A DNA stretch of 64,000 bases from positions 41,999 to 105,998 of the forward strand of contig QNGE01001721.1 in NCBI GenBank assembly GCA_008508345.1, given 5' to 3'. This DNA comes from Paragonimus westermani (taxonomy: Eukaryota > Platyhelminthes > Trematoda > Plagiorchiida > Troglotrematidae). Shown here piece after piece: positions 1 through 10,929 of this stretch. A program made the position numbers and the translations under genes. How positions within the stretch are numbered: position 1 is the first letter of the stretch; the number at the start of each line of letters is the position of its first letter. The notes beneath the pieces were generated by a model. The model did no database searches. It saw only the letters and a list, made by a program, of their open reading frames with translations, and was not told the DNA's origin.

Positions 1-846
1 AGCACGGTGTGCAGGGCTGTGATGGAGCACATCATAGCGGATCACGGAATACCGCGAAGCATATTGACTGATCAAGGCCCCTGCTTCGAAAGTGAGGAGT
101 TTCGGAACTGTTTGGAGCGTTTGGGAATCAAGAAAATACGCACAACTCCATACCATCCTCAATCAAACGGATTGACGGAGAGGAACAATCGCACAATCAA
201 GGAATGGTTGGCTGCGAAAGGGGGAAGCTGGGAAGAAACGTTACCGTTCATTCTGTTGGCCCACCGCTGTTCACCGCAAGGGACAACGAAAAAGTCGCCA
301 TTCGAGCTAATTTATGGGCGCGTGCCACGCTTGCCAGTTGATCAGGAGATTGGTTTATGGGGAGACCGACGGATGAGCACGCGTGAATTAGCGGAAGCTC
401 GGAGATCAGCCAACCGAAACTTGAAGAACACACAAGAAGCTTCTAAGGAGCAATCAACTGCGAGGAGGACTGCGTTTGAACCTGGATCTAAGGTTAAAAA
501 CCGAGACCGGCGGAGCGCGGGGGCAACAGGACCCGGATCTAGGAAGTTCCTGGCAAAGTGGAGGGGACCGTATGTGGTAGTTGAACGTCGTGGCCCAGTG
601 AATCTGATAAAGAATGAGAAAAATCAACATCGAGTGCACGGAAGCCAACTTTGTAAATGGTACGACACTTTGATCAGAAGAGAATGCACACCAGGTGTAT
701 CAACAGCACCAAGGCCGGCACGCAGATCGTCGAGAGGACGAAGTGAACCTGAACGCCTTTTGTTACGACTGGAACAATCGTTGCGGGGGGAGGAGTGTAG
801 TGAGGATAGGCGGTCGCACCATACTAATCACACCACTATTCAGTAG
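1..846 (+). CDS. Ty3/gypsy retrotransposon integrase, C-terminal part (5' end cut by window)
   Basis: This is the end of a Ty3/gypsy pol polyprotein, the enzyme that inserts the element's cDNA into chromosomes. The frame is open from base 1, so the true start lies outside the window. The integrase core is clear: an Asp in the motif TDQG (codon 70-72), the conserved TPYHPQSNG block, and a Glu in TERNN (codon 178-180), giving the D-x35-E spacing typical of retroviral-type integrases. The core is followed by SPFELIYGR and a C-terminal basic region with the KWRGPYVV motif. The frame has no stop or frameshift, so this copy is fairly young compared with everything else here. It reads through the polypurine tract and stops about 50 bases inside the LTR. 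No chromodomain is obvious. The family is sure; the exact lineage (CsRn1-like or other) is not. Confidence 0.9.
   Translation, partial: STVCRAVMEHIIADHGIPRSILTDQGPCFESEEFRNCLERLGIKKIRTTPYHPQSNGLTERNNRTIKEWLAAKGGSWEETLPFILLAHRCSPQGTTKKSPFELIYGRVPRLPVDQEIGLWGDRRMSTRELAEARRSANRNLKNTQEASKEQSTARRTAFEPGSKVKNRDRRSAGATGPGSRKFLAKWRGPYVVVERRGPVNLIKNEKNQHRVHGSQLCKWYDTLIRRECTPGVSTAPRPARRSSRGRSEPERLLLRLEQSLRGEECSEDRRSHHTNHTTIQ
784..795 (+). other. Polypurine tract of the Ty3/gypsy element
   Basis: A run of G and A (GCGGGGGGAGGAG) lies immediately before a TGTAG that looks like the first bases of the LTR. Such tracts prime plus-strand DNA synthesis in LTR retrotransposons and directly abut the 3' LTR. The tract lies within the integrase reading frame. 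Confidence 0.65.
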
Positions 847-1098
847 CCGCATGGATCGAAATGATCGCGGGATAAATACGGGAGAGATATGGGAAGGATC
901 GTTGGAAGGCAGAATGACATATAATGGCTGTCGCCACATGACGGAACTGAGACATGGTGTCCAAAGCGACTGGAGCGTCCTCAGAAGAGTGCGGTGTGCA
1001 ACTGAGTGTTTTTGTTCCTAGTCCCGTTGAGAGGCTTAAGTAGTGTATTGGTTTCTCCAATAAAACAACCTTTGTGTCGTCCGCCTTCTGGATTAACA
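796..1098 (+). repeat. Probable 3' LTR of the Ty3/gypsy element
   Basis: The left edge is set by the polypurine tract and the TG dinucleotide at 796. An AATAAA polyadenylation signal sits at 1059-1064 and a TATA-like GATAAATA at 871-878. The right edge is placed at the CA in GGATTAACA, about 1098, but no second LTR is in the window to confirm it; the end could be tens of bases further right. The pol stop codon (844-846) lies inside it. Confidence 0.5.
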
Positions 1099-1654
1099 GC
1101 AGTAGTACTCAGTTTTCGCCCACCCACCCCATAAAATAAGCTGTGCAGCTCGAATGAAAGAGATGAAACAATTTTCACTTAGCCGTGTTAAACGGGAAGT
1201 GGATTCATGTGTGCACCGTTTAAACGGTTTCTCAGCTTCACACTTTCCGTCCGAGTGGCTTCTGTAGGCCAAATTTTAGCGTCATCAGCATATCGTAGCA
1301 AAGGAGAATTGACATACTGTGTGTTGTGTCTCCATTCGGGTTGAATCAGCAGTGAGCCTTGCGGACAATAACGGTAGGGAGAACACGTCACCCAGTAGAA
1401 GTTACATACTGCATTGCCATATCTACAAGCGGTAGCATCATTTTTAAGTGCGTGCACGTATAAGCCGTTGGCCGTTGGAGCCGTGACTAATCAGAACGCA
1501 GCTTGAGCCGTAGCACGAGTGTGGGACACACAGGCGGCCTTGACGAAAATGCACTACTGTGGGACTTGGCATACAAACAAAATCTAGAGCAGTGTTCCCA
1601 GTGTCGTATACCATGTATCTGCGTTTGTGAGCAGCAGAACACGACTCTTCTTTA
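1099..1654. other. Unrecognised intergenic stretch
   Basis: Only short chance reading frames are present. No repeat or protein motif was recognised between the LTR and the LINE tail copy. Confidence 0.4.
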
Positions 1655-2012
1655 TCTTGTCTGGGATGCATGGACTCCTGTACTGTAATGCTTCTCGTAT
1701 CACAATTCACAAATCCTTCTTTTCACTTCAGATCTCGTCATTGCAGTCTCTATCTGTTTACTTTCCAAGGGATAAAAGTTTCCTTTCTGTGCTAGCCATT
1801 CAACTGGCTAACTAGCATTATCCGACTGAACACAAAGGCCCCACCCACACTTCATGGTCTTATTTCTTCGGGATCACACTGAATGTGTGGTGTGTGGGTG
1901 GAACCGCAAGTGGTGCGGTGCAAGCCAATTATGCTGATGTTTATGCGCAGGCGTCCTTTGGCTCCGGTCACTGTGACAGGCTAATCTGAATCGGATGCCG
2001 CCAACCATGTTT
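1655..2012 (+). repeat. Detached LINE 3' tail (copy 1)
   Basis: This stretch matches 12262-12619 along its whole length in the same orientation, at roughly 80 percent by eye. Shared blocks include CTGGGATGCA, AGATCTCGTCATTGCAG, GGCTAAC, CACAAAGG, GGCGTCCTTTGGCT and the shared end GATGCCGCCAACCAT. The second copy follows the LINE coding region at 10.9-12.0 kb, so this is read as the 3' untranslated tail of a second, strongly 5'-truncated insertion. It has no poly(A) end. Confidence 0.75.
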
Positions 2013-2773
2013 ACACAGACTACAATAGATTTCGTGCAGTAAACCACTTCTTAGGCCAGGCATTTTTTGTGCCCACAGCACTAGTATGGAACCTTGTTGC
2101 GTGTAGTGACCTGACACTGGTTGACACAAGCTCGGGAACCAACTTAGTGATCTCGTTATGCAGAGGTTCACGTTAATAACCGCGTTGACAAGTTGTAGTC
2201 GACACCCCAGCGCGGTTCGACGTGTTGTGACATTTCCCGCCATAAATTCCGAACTTTATCGTGACCTGGATAAACGGGCGTGTTCAGTCACTATCCTTCG
2301 GACATGGTTGGCAGGCCCAGCTCGGTCAGCACAGCAAGTGTCCGTACTACCCCGTCTCGCACCTACCCATCCAACCACAACACACTATCATACCCACGAC
2401 TTGCCATTGCGATTTGTCACATGCACTGCGAAGCCAAAATCTACCAAAATATCTTACACACTTCCACGCTGTGAGAGATTTGAAACGAAACTAGATCACA
2501 ACACGTCGTGTCCCAAGTCCGATTGACGCGCGAAGCGGTCCACTGTCCTACCGAGAAGACCTTTGACTCAAACACTTACAAAGTTCTACTCAGCAAACAA
2601 ATTACCAATTAAGGGATAGTCTCACACCAACTCTGCCTTCCGTCGTATCCCGCTCATTTCGACTGCGTCATCCGGATCTTGATCACTTGTAACAAATCGT
2701 TGTACAGTTTTGCTGTTCATGTACACTCGGTAACCGTTATTTACGTGAAATACATGTACTTTTATTGGCCTAT
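2013..2773. other. Unrecognised stretch after the LINE tail
   Basis: A Thr/Pro/His-rich frame of 122 codons runs from 2158 to 2526 but shows no family motif and is probably chance. Nothing else was recognised. Confidence 0.35.
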
Positions 2774-3213
2774 TCACCTTCTGACAACAAGTAACTTTAC
2801 GTTAACAAGCACACCGCTGAGCACACAATAACACTCTGAAACAAATCCGTCAAAGTGGTGATCTTCGAAGTAATCGGTGAGCTGCAAAGGTGTTGGGTTT
2901 TCTGTGCCAGAATCATGAAGATTCACGCAGAGTGTTAAAGGGTCTACTCGACCGAGCGCTTTAGAGAGGTCTACGAGGACGACATCAACTGGTTTGTCCT
3001 CATCAACCGCCTTTGTCCAATCTCCCCGGGTAGCGGGTAAATTGATAACAGACGAGGCTCTTTTGAAATCCGTGTTGACTCTCGGCAACAGTGCGGATAG
3101 GGAGCAGTGTTTGCCTCCATATCATCTGAGGCAACAGCTAATAACGCGATGGGTCTGTAACTAACGTGTTCACTGCGATCACCACCTCTGAAGATGGGCA
3201 ATAATCTGCACAT
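2774..3213 (-). pseudogene. Decayed CR1/Jockey-like LINE reverse transcriptase fragment
   Basis: Two minus-strand frames hold successive reverse transcriptase blocks. The upstream one (about 3213-3080) carries PIFRGGDRSEHVSYRPIAL, which corresponds to the LINE RT block usually read as IPKGGDR...NYRPISLL followed by SVASKVME. The downstream one (about 3060-2780) carries DVVLVDLSKALGRVD, the RT A block (normally D-x-SKAFDRV), then a serine-glycine-valine near the position of the usual SGVPQGS. A frameshift separates the two parts. The catalytic YADD region was not found. This is a dead 5' and 3' truncated copy. Confidence 0.7.
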
Positions 3214-4009
3214 ATTTCAGGCTTTGAAGGACTTATATTCCCGGAAAGATCAATCTAAAGTTCACAGAGTGGACTTGACAACCTTGTAGCGCACTTCTTA
3301 ATACTACAGAAGAGATGAGACCTGGACCTAGAGACTCGTTTTCATAAAGCGTTCAATGTTTTGGAACACACTGTGCTGCACGGAAGTAGTTGTTCTTGTG
3401 ACACCGATAGTGTTCAGACTAGACGTTTGTACTGACTGTGTGCAGCTAGTAGCGAACGCACTCAGTTACCGGTTGCCAAGGTCGTTGGTGGCTTCTCTAC
3501 TTCAGTCAGTCATCTCACCTGTGTGGCACGAGTGAAAAATAGTCGGATGGCTTTCGATAATGGACGCAACAGTGATATATAGAAGAGTTTTGGATCAACA
3601 GTTAGCATGCTAATCAGATCTAGCTGCTGTGGACGTTTTTCAGCCCTCTCAGCTTTTGTTGCTCGGTTGCGGATAGTATACTAATCACCGTACTTCTCTT
3701 CCGTTCTCGCGAAATGATGCGCGTTTCAAGTTGTCTGCAAATACTGCTCACACACGTCCATCGACCTTTGATGGACACGAGTCTCTTTCGTTCCCGGCAT
3801 GACGCAGAAGGGACTTGACAGTGGGTTGTTTGTTGCAACGACGCAAAATATTCCAATAAGGAAGAGAAGATGAGTGTGTGTTTGAACCGCATTTGCAGTC
3901 AGAAGCATAACGGAGAGTGAAGAATAAAAAGAGAACTAAGTTGATCAGTGGACTGAACCCCAACAAAACATAAGCTCAGTACCCCAGCGATCCAGAACAG
4001 TAAGTTCAC
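3214..4009. other. Unrecognised stretch between LINE and PLE A
   Basis: Several short overlapping minus-strand frames occur at 3620-3966. None carries a recognisable motif. The right edge abuts the N-terminal region of PLE copy A. Confidence 0.35.
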
Positions 4010-6160
4010 GATTATTTATCTGTTACCCTGAGTCGAACCATATCAAAAGTGTTATCATTAAACCTTAAATTTTGTTGTCCGAGGTCTAAATCTAGCCGAC
4101 TAGACTCTGAAGTTGAGTTTGAAAGCCTGCACCAACAACTGGCTGAACCCGTCCCGTCTTTAGAATTCCACTCTGAACATTGTATGCCATAAGTACGTGA
4201 ATACCAGGGTACCCAATTGCAGTCTATTAAAAACAGGAACATTCAGACGCCGTAAAAGAGCTACGAACTATTACGAAGTTTTTATTGATGAAGTCAGATA
4301 AGGGAGTCGGTAATGTTCTAGTAGATAAAACCGATTACGTGGAAAAAAACGTCATCTGTACTGTCCGACAGACCAAATTTTAATAAGAGAAACTGCTAAG
4401 GACAGAACAACATTCATGGAGAAGAAACTTTTCAAATTACTCCGTGACATGAAACAGTCATATTTGATTGACGTACGCAGCTTTCAGCGCATCAGCTCGA
4501 CAGGTTCGGTCATTTCACAGATCTGTGGTCTCCCTAATGGTCACACAGATGGAGTACTGTCAAGACCGATTTTCGATGCGTGCATTTCTCCGTACTAGGC
4601 CTTAGCTCAGTGGCTGGGGGGGCTACTGGAACCAGTGAAATCGCAACTGACCCCATTCAGTTAAAGAGATACTTCCGACTTCGTCGACGTGGTTAATTCA
4701 GTGGAGCCCGAGAATTACAAAATGGTTTCCATAGACGTAACCTCGTTATTCACAAACGTACCGTTAAGAGAAATTGTTAATTATCTGTGCGCTTGCATTG
4801 AAAACAGACAACTGGAAGTCAGCATTTTCATCGCCAAACTAAAAAAGCTATTATTATTCTATACCTCAAACTTTCAGTTTTAATTCAATGGAAACCTCTG
4901 TAGACAATGTGACGGCGTACCAGTGAGCTCCTCGTGAAGTCAGTTGCTGGCAGACATATTCATGGTCAAACTAGAGAACAGTGAACTTCGACAGGTTTTT
5001 GATAATTGCTGTCTATATAGGTGCCACACAGACGATATATTCTGCTTAATATATCTTAACAGTGATACGCGGTATCTACTGGTTTATTTCATTTCTGTGC
5101 ACCCCAGCATCGCATTCACTATCGAAGTAGAGATGGGCAACCAGCTATCATTTCTAGATGTTGCTATGTTTGGTAGAACTGGTGAATCGATTTAAGGACA
5201 GTTCATCGGGAAAAGAGTGAACTGGCCAGTACGTGCACTTTCTCAGCTTTGTCCCGCTGAAGTATGAGTGAAATTTGGTTTGCTACATAACGAGCAGAGC
5301 CCAAAGGATACGTAGGTCAGATGCGTTATCGGATGAAATCCAGCATGCTCCAGGTGTGCAAAGTTAGAATGGATATCTCCAACGAATCCTGGACGGAAAC
5401 GTGCAACGGGATTGCTCAGACGGTGGAGAAAAAGCCTGTTTTTATCACTTTATCATACAAGGGTGAAGGTACCCGTAAAATTATCACCCGACGAGTTTGC
5501 AATGCAGCTGAGAATGTCTATCCTGCAATAGGGGTCATTTATCGTTCAATACCTGTCTGGTACTGGTGCCACACCTCAAAGATAACTTGCCTAGATTTTC
5601 TTCTTCCTTCCGTGTTTATCCTCTCACCTGTTGTTGTCAAACCGGTTAAGTTGGGAGAACCCCCTAGGAGGCCATCGGAAAGGATTCATGAACTCTTTCC
5701 GAAAGGGATTTGCAACGGTTAGTTAAAGCCCATTTCCAGTGCAATCGGTCTTCACTTAATCGACACCGGTCATCAAATTGAGCCGGATGAAGCCTTCCGA
5801 GTTATCTACAAGGTCCGTCAAGTCCACTTCAGAGCCGTCAAGTTGCGACGGTTATCGACTACCGAGAATATTGCCAAAAACCCCTATCTCTGTGCTCAAA
5901 AACATTTCGTGCAAACCCTACATCTCCCTAGGCGAACTATTCCGCAGCCACTTGATACCCAAGCAAACGACGATTGCATATCTCACGCAGACACGAGTGA
6001 GAGTGTCACACAGTTATTTAATGGTAGTAAAACTAACGATTTACGTATAAGTGCTCATGTTATCCATAGTGCCCACGTAATCGTCGTACTTCAGTTAAAA
6101 CTTCAACTAGAGATATTTCCTCTCTACTTGAAGACGGACATGTTTGACAGTTGAATTCAT
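4010..6160 (+). pseudogene. Penelope-like element copy A (RT plus GIY-YIG endonuclease), decayed
   Basis: PLEs encode a reverse transcriptase related to telomerase and a GIY-YIG nuclease. In order, across several frameshifts, the plus strand shows: an N-terminal LNLKFCCPRSK block near 4060; a KSDKG...DKTDYVEK block near 4290; STGSV...GLPNGHTDGV...RPIFDACISPY (4480-4600); SIDVTSLFTNVPL (about 4728-4770); LADIFM near 4950; a damaged catalytic box (TDDIF near 5030); FLDV near 5150; and KKPVFITLSYKG near 5430. A degenerate GIY-YIG remnant near 5650-5700 reads GEPPRRPSERIHELFP. The tail LCAQKHFVQTL near 5890 matches the C-terminus of copy D. Stops and shifts make it inactive. An A-box-like GGCCTTAGCTCAGTGG at 4599 lies inside the RT and is not a tRNA. 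Confidence 0.85.
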
Positions 6161-7399
6161 AAATTTTAATAAAATATTTTGAATGAACATTATGAAGGGA
6201 AATTTAGTCACTAAGAAGTCCTCTTATCAGTCTGAGTGAATATGCCAGTAAATGGCTCTTTGAAACAATGAGCTCCGCCGATCCGGTTCAACAATAATAT
6301 AAGGAGATTGCAGAGGAAGTTATAGGGGTGAACAAGAGGTGCTTAATCATTAGGGTTTCACAGCCGGACGAAATAATATAAAGTGTATCTTTAAAGTCTG
6401 TTATCCACTAAGGATAGTACGAGTAGAATGATTTTTTGGGGCTGTAAACCACGGACTACAGTTCACTCCAAAAAGAAACTAATCTAGTAAAAAATCTGTT
6501 ACGGATGGAGTCTGACAACTTAGCGTCTGCTAGTCTGACCGCTGAGTTGTAGAAAACTACTTAACTAACTTACAGGTGGATACTTAGTTTTGATCACAAA
6601 ATTAGCTTCGCACTCTCTGCTACCTCCTCCGATATCACATCGATTAGCGCAGAGAGTTACTGTCTTTTAATCAAGGGAAGGCGTTTAGGGAACCGGTATT
6701 TCAAACGCATTCCTATCACAATAGATGGCGTCGCATGGTTTATTGTGCGTAATTTGCGAACTGAAACCTGAAGAATTCAGCACAACCAACTCTGCTTTAT
6801 CCATGTTCGTCAGCATCATCACTCAAATACTGCTACCAGTTGTTAACGGTTTGTAGAATTTACAATGGGAAAGCATTACCCGATCGCCAAACATGTCTGC
6901 AGGTTGGCAAATGAAGCTTAATCGAGTGGGATGTTGCAAACCACAGCATACACGCAGTGCTAAGCGGACTAACGACCAATATTTAACCATCCAAACAGGC
7001 GACACAGGTTCTTTTCAAACCGACATGAATGCGGCTGTGCGTCGTGCTTAATTTTAACGCGCTCCCCATCAAATTAACTGGCCGCTCTTTATGTCTGTGT
7101 AACTTTGCAGAACTAAACCTCTCACCTACGCAAGCGGTCTATACCGCTTCCTAGGCGCTACCTGATAACCTCAATCACGCAACACTACGTACACGTTGCA
7201 GATAGTTTTGTCAATCGAAATTGACAAAGTTGTCACAATAGTTCCAAACCACAGCTTCATAAGATCTGATACGTTTAGGTTTATGCCCATGTATTCGCCG
7301 AACATTTGACATTTTCAACAACTTTACAAAGGAATTATTAAGGGGGTAAACAAAGAAGGGATAGTTGAGATCAGTCAGGTCGATGTCAAGCTGCAATCA
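6161..7399. other. Unrecognised AT-rich stretch between PLE copies A and B
   Basis: Stops are dense in all frames. No RT, integrase or host exon motif was seen. It could include untranslated PLE sequence. Confidence 0.35.
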
Positions 7400-9352
7400 A
7401 GACCCTACGTGAACAATGGGTTTTGACAGGCGTTCAGGATCAGGGATTGATCAAGATAATTCCGAAATCCGAACGACGGAATTCTAGGCCTACATTGCTG
7501 GATTGCAAAGGCGAATTCCAACAGTTTCAGCAGTGGACAAAACCCCATGCTTCACTGGATTAACTGTATAAGTTTAGTTCGGTAGACTGACAGAAATGCA
7601 ACCATGACATTAAAAGAGTGATTTGCGTCCATCAGAAATAACACTGTGGCGCTGTCGATTGACTTTGTAGTTCTGCTGTTGAGCCCAGTTGGCTGATATT
7701 GATGGACCTGAACAGATAATATATGCAGACATCACTGATCGAACACAAACCATTACTTTATCTGCGCACTTACAATGTACAACTTATGTTTAGTGAGGAA
7801 CTGTTGCGACGCAAAGACAATGTTGCAATGGGATCTTCATTAGAATCATTATTTGCAGATATTTTTGTGGCCAAATTGGAGAGGGTGTAGTTCTGGTCTT
7901 CTGTGGGTCAGTAGACATTTTATAAATCCTCTGTGTGTGTTGGCACAAAAGTTGCCCATATTAAACGAGTAGCGCAAATCGAAATGCATGTATTATACGA
8001 TAAAGTACGCATGGTTTAGTATCGTTAGAAAAATACATATATGATATTCAAAAATCATACATTAATAACAAAACCTTAAGACAAGAGGTTAGACCTTATC
8101 AAAATTCATACGGGAGAATAGAAATGAATCTAACTGTTGCGAATCATCTGTTGAAAATAGCAAAAGCTTCGTATGGTATGACGAAAGGATGGACCGATAT
8201 GTGAATAGTTTTTGGCTTCTAACGCGTTTGCTGGATGGAGCTGTACAGGTGTCGAAGTCGAAACTCCTCACCGAAAGACCGTGTATTGTTTGGTGTCAAG
8301 ACAGAGTATGCTGTTCAGCATGTTGTAGAACAGTCAATAGTTATTCCCCTTGATGTGTCGTATGAAAGTGTGTGACAAAACCTGAGGAATTGTTGTGGAA
8401 GTGTTCGTGGCTACGGGATATGTGATATAATGAACAAGCTAATGTGTTGGTGGCACCGACGCTAACGTTGCTGATAGAGTTGGAACCTCTGACCATGTTG
8501 GGTGTTCAATGTCAGGCGCTGTGTTGAGAATTGTTCGAAAGAACGTGATTGCTCTACTGATTCACCCAATGCTTTTGAAAAAGTGTTGTCAATCTCAGGA
8601 CATCTTACATATTGGAAAACTGTTATAGATGCAATCAGCCCGATTGCTTACATGACGGATTCAACAAGGCTTGCCGTGATTACTCCGTTAACACATCAGC
8701 AACTCGTCAGTTTCGGATGAGGTCATTCGGATCCCTAATTTCGACGTACTGTACACATTTGATAATACTTCAAATCCGATGGACATACTGGTCCAATTCA
8801 ACTCCGTACAGTAAATTTTGCCATTTACCTTACAGACTGAGAAGAATAGACAACTGGCTATCTGATGTATGTATACAACGCCGAGTTGATGGTTCATTTT
8901 GGCGCGTGACACACAGAAAAGGTACACAAAATGATCAATACATCCACTTTAAGGTTTTTGCATCACTTATCCTAAAAAGAAATCTGGTTAGCCATTTGAG
9001 CAGCAGCAGAGTCTGGTGAGTTCCCACTGATGGCTACCTGGACAGGTTCATTGAAAGAGTCATAAAACCGCGGAGTGAAAAAGAGTAATCGCATTCAGTT
9101 GAAAAGGAAGTCAAGAGAAATCCGAGAACAGGGGTTATCACACGTAATCTCTCAGGTGGACTTAACGAATCATTCTGTGATTCCAAACACAGTATCCACT
9201 TTACTTCCAATTCGGTCTTGTGCCTAGGCCTAAAATACAAGACGTCTATCTTTGCTGATTCGTTCTGTATGGGCCCATCCACTTCTTCTTGTGCAGCCTG
9301 TCGTGTTGGATGTACAAGTGAGAGCTTATCTGCTCGGGTCCATGTCTTTGGT
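7400..9352 (+). pseudogene. Penelope-like element copy B, heavily decayed
   Basis: The best landmark is near 7820-7888: DNVAMGSSLESLFADIFVAK, matching the PLE RT block DGVAMGSPLGP-LFADIFM. Further along, near 8860-8990, frames contain DVCIQRRVDGSF and THRKGTQNDQYIHFKVFA, matching the LDVL-x-RREDGS...YRK-T-TGQYLHF block that follows the RT in copy D. RFIERVIKPRSEKE follows at about 9045, and near 9300-9352 a GIY-YIG remnant reads GCTSESLSARVH. The segment from 7400 to 7740 is assigned only weakly (AIKTLREQWV). The catalytic YVDD is not preserved. It faces copy C tail to tail. Confidence 0.7.
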
Positions 9353-9597
9353 ACTTATGAGTTAATACGAAGTGCATGCATCTAACGCTTTTAACGTTCT
9401 TACTCTTTTGTTCAAACTATCGAATGGAAAAAACTATTTTAAATAGCATGAATAGATTTTTGTATCAGCCACTCACAGTGGGTGAGTCGGTACGATGGAT
9501 AACTAGTTAACATGATAGGAAAGGTCGCCAAGTCTAATGCACGGTCCAGCTCGCGAGGGATTGTTTCTGAGCCCATAAGGTCGGTTTAGCCGACTAA

Positions 9598-10791
9598 TTA
9601 CGACCGACTCAGCAGGCCGCAAAAATCTTGGACTAGACTGATAAATAAGATTCGGAATACGTAGGATGGGCTTGTAGTATAACTAATGATCAGAGCCGGT
9701 CTGACGGCTACGGACACAGACTGTTTGCTCGTTTCAATGACACTACCGTTCTCCTCAACAAGGACCTCTTCACCCATTCTAGTAAACGTTTCTCTTAGTC
9801 TGAACACCATGCATCTCTCGGTACTGCCTATGTAACTTGCTCTGAAGCTTAGCCTGAATTTGGTACAATGTGAGATGGGAACGACAGGCTCATCTTCCGT
9901 AGCTGAAGAATCAAGTGGCCTCTGGGTCAGGAGGATACAGAGGGAGGGAGAATGTGTGTACATGGAGTTCATCTATGCTAAAGCTCTGTTCAGTCGAACT
10001 GACTAATAGTTGCCTTGTTTGTTCATACTGTCATCATCCTTAGAAGATAGTTCTGTGTAAGCCTGTTTTTCTCTCACAATGATCACCCTCTCGGATGGCC
10101 GTTTTGGTGTACTATGCTGAAAGACAAGCCCGATAGTAGCACGGATTGTTGTACGGGTTAACTCTTTCAAAAGACGGTCCGCTGTGCAGGTTCGCCTTAC
10201 ATTTGTAAACAGATTGTTCACTAGTACACGTTGAAGGTGGACTGGCACGAAACTGCAAAACTTTAAGCACTGACTAAATCACGTGAATTTCTTTATGATA
10301 GCTCATTTAGTGCAGCCATCTTCCCGGAGATTTATGAGTAGGTCTAGAAAGTTCAGGTAATTGGTGACTTCAAGTTCAAACGTTATATTTGGGTTGGAAT
10401 GACAGCTACTTAAGCGTTGCACCGGGTTACCTACGATCAGTCCATAACGGCTGAATATTAGTGTACTATCGACGTGCCGTTTTCGGTATGACAGCCTTGC
10501 TATGTTTGCAGCTAATTTAACATGAAGACGTCTGGTGAGATGGATCCTAGTGGACTTCCCACGACTACCCCATCAACTCGGCAGTAGGGACGATCGGAAA
10601 ACCGGAAGTTGACATTTTGAGTGCACAACAGCAATGTGTTCCCCTAAAATGTCAGTAGGTAGAGGAAAAGAAGTGTAACTCATTTGAACGAGCTCACTAA
10701 TACAACGGAATTTCTTGTGTAACAGAACATTTGTGAACAACGCCTCATTCACATCGATCACGGAGACTTCCGAATGAAGAATGATGTACAC
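9598..10791 (-). pseudogene. Penelope-like element copy C (RT and GIY-YIG), decayed
   Basis: Reading the minus strand from 10791 down: ALFTNVLLHKKF and LPTDILGEH match the PLE blocks LFTNVPL and IPTDIL. The catalytic region near 10490 reads YRKRHVDSTLIF, with the YVDD aspartate changed to serine. Near 10370 it reads FELEVTNYLNFLDLLIN, the FLDV region. Then LLKELTRTTIRATIG precedes a GIY-YIG segment near 9865-9800, ASYIGSTERCMVFRLRETF, where the Tyr-Ile-Gly core and the following arginines are visible. Several stops and shifts separate these parts. The N-terminal part is missing beyond 10791, close to where the LINE begins, so the LINE may have inserted into this copy. Confidence 0.8.
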
Positions 10792-10929
10792 GTTTCAAGG
10801 CCACCCGTGTGCCCCCACGTTCGTGCCAGGACTTAAGCTGCGTTCTGATTGGTCGCGCCTTCGACGAACAACAGCCCATTCGTCCACGCACATCAAAATG
10901 ACGCTGCCGCCTGTCACTGTGACAGTGCA

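Noticed and set aside
2158..2526. Thr/Pro-rich 122-codon frame after the LINE tail
   Set aside because: Helminth LINE proteins do contain Thr/Pro-rich parts, but no finger or RT block accompanies this frame.
4595..4680. tRNA-like A box (GGCCTTAGCTCAGTGG)
   Set aside because: It lies inside PLE copy A and translates into the expected RT sequence between the DACISPY and LFTNVPL blocks; no B box follows at tRNA spacing.
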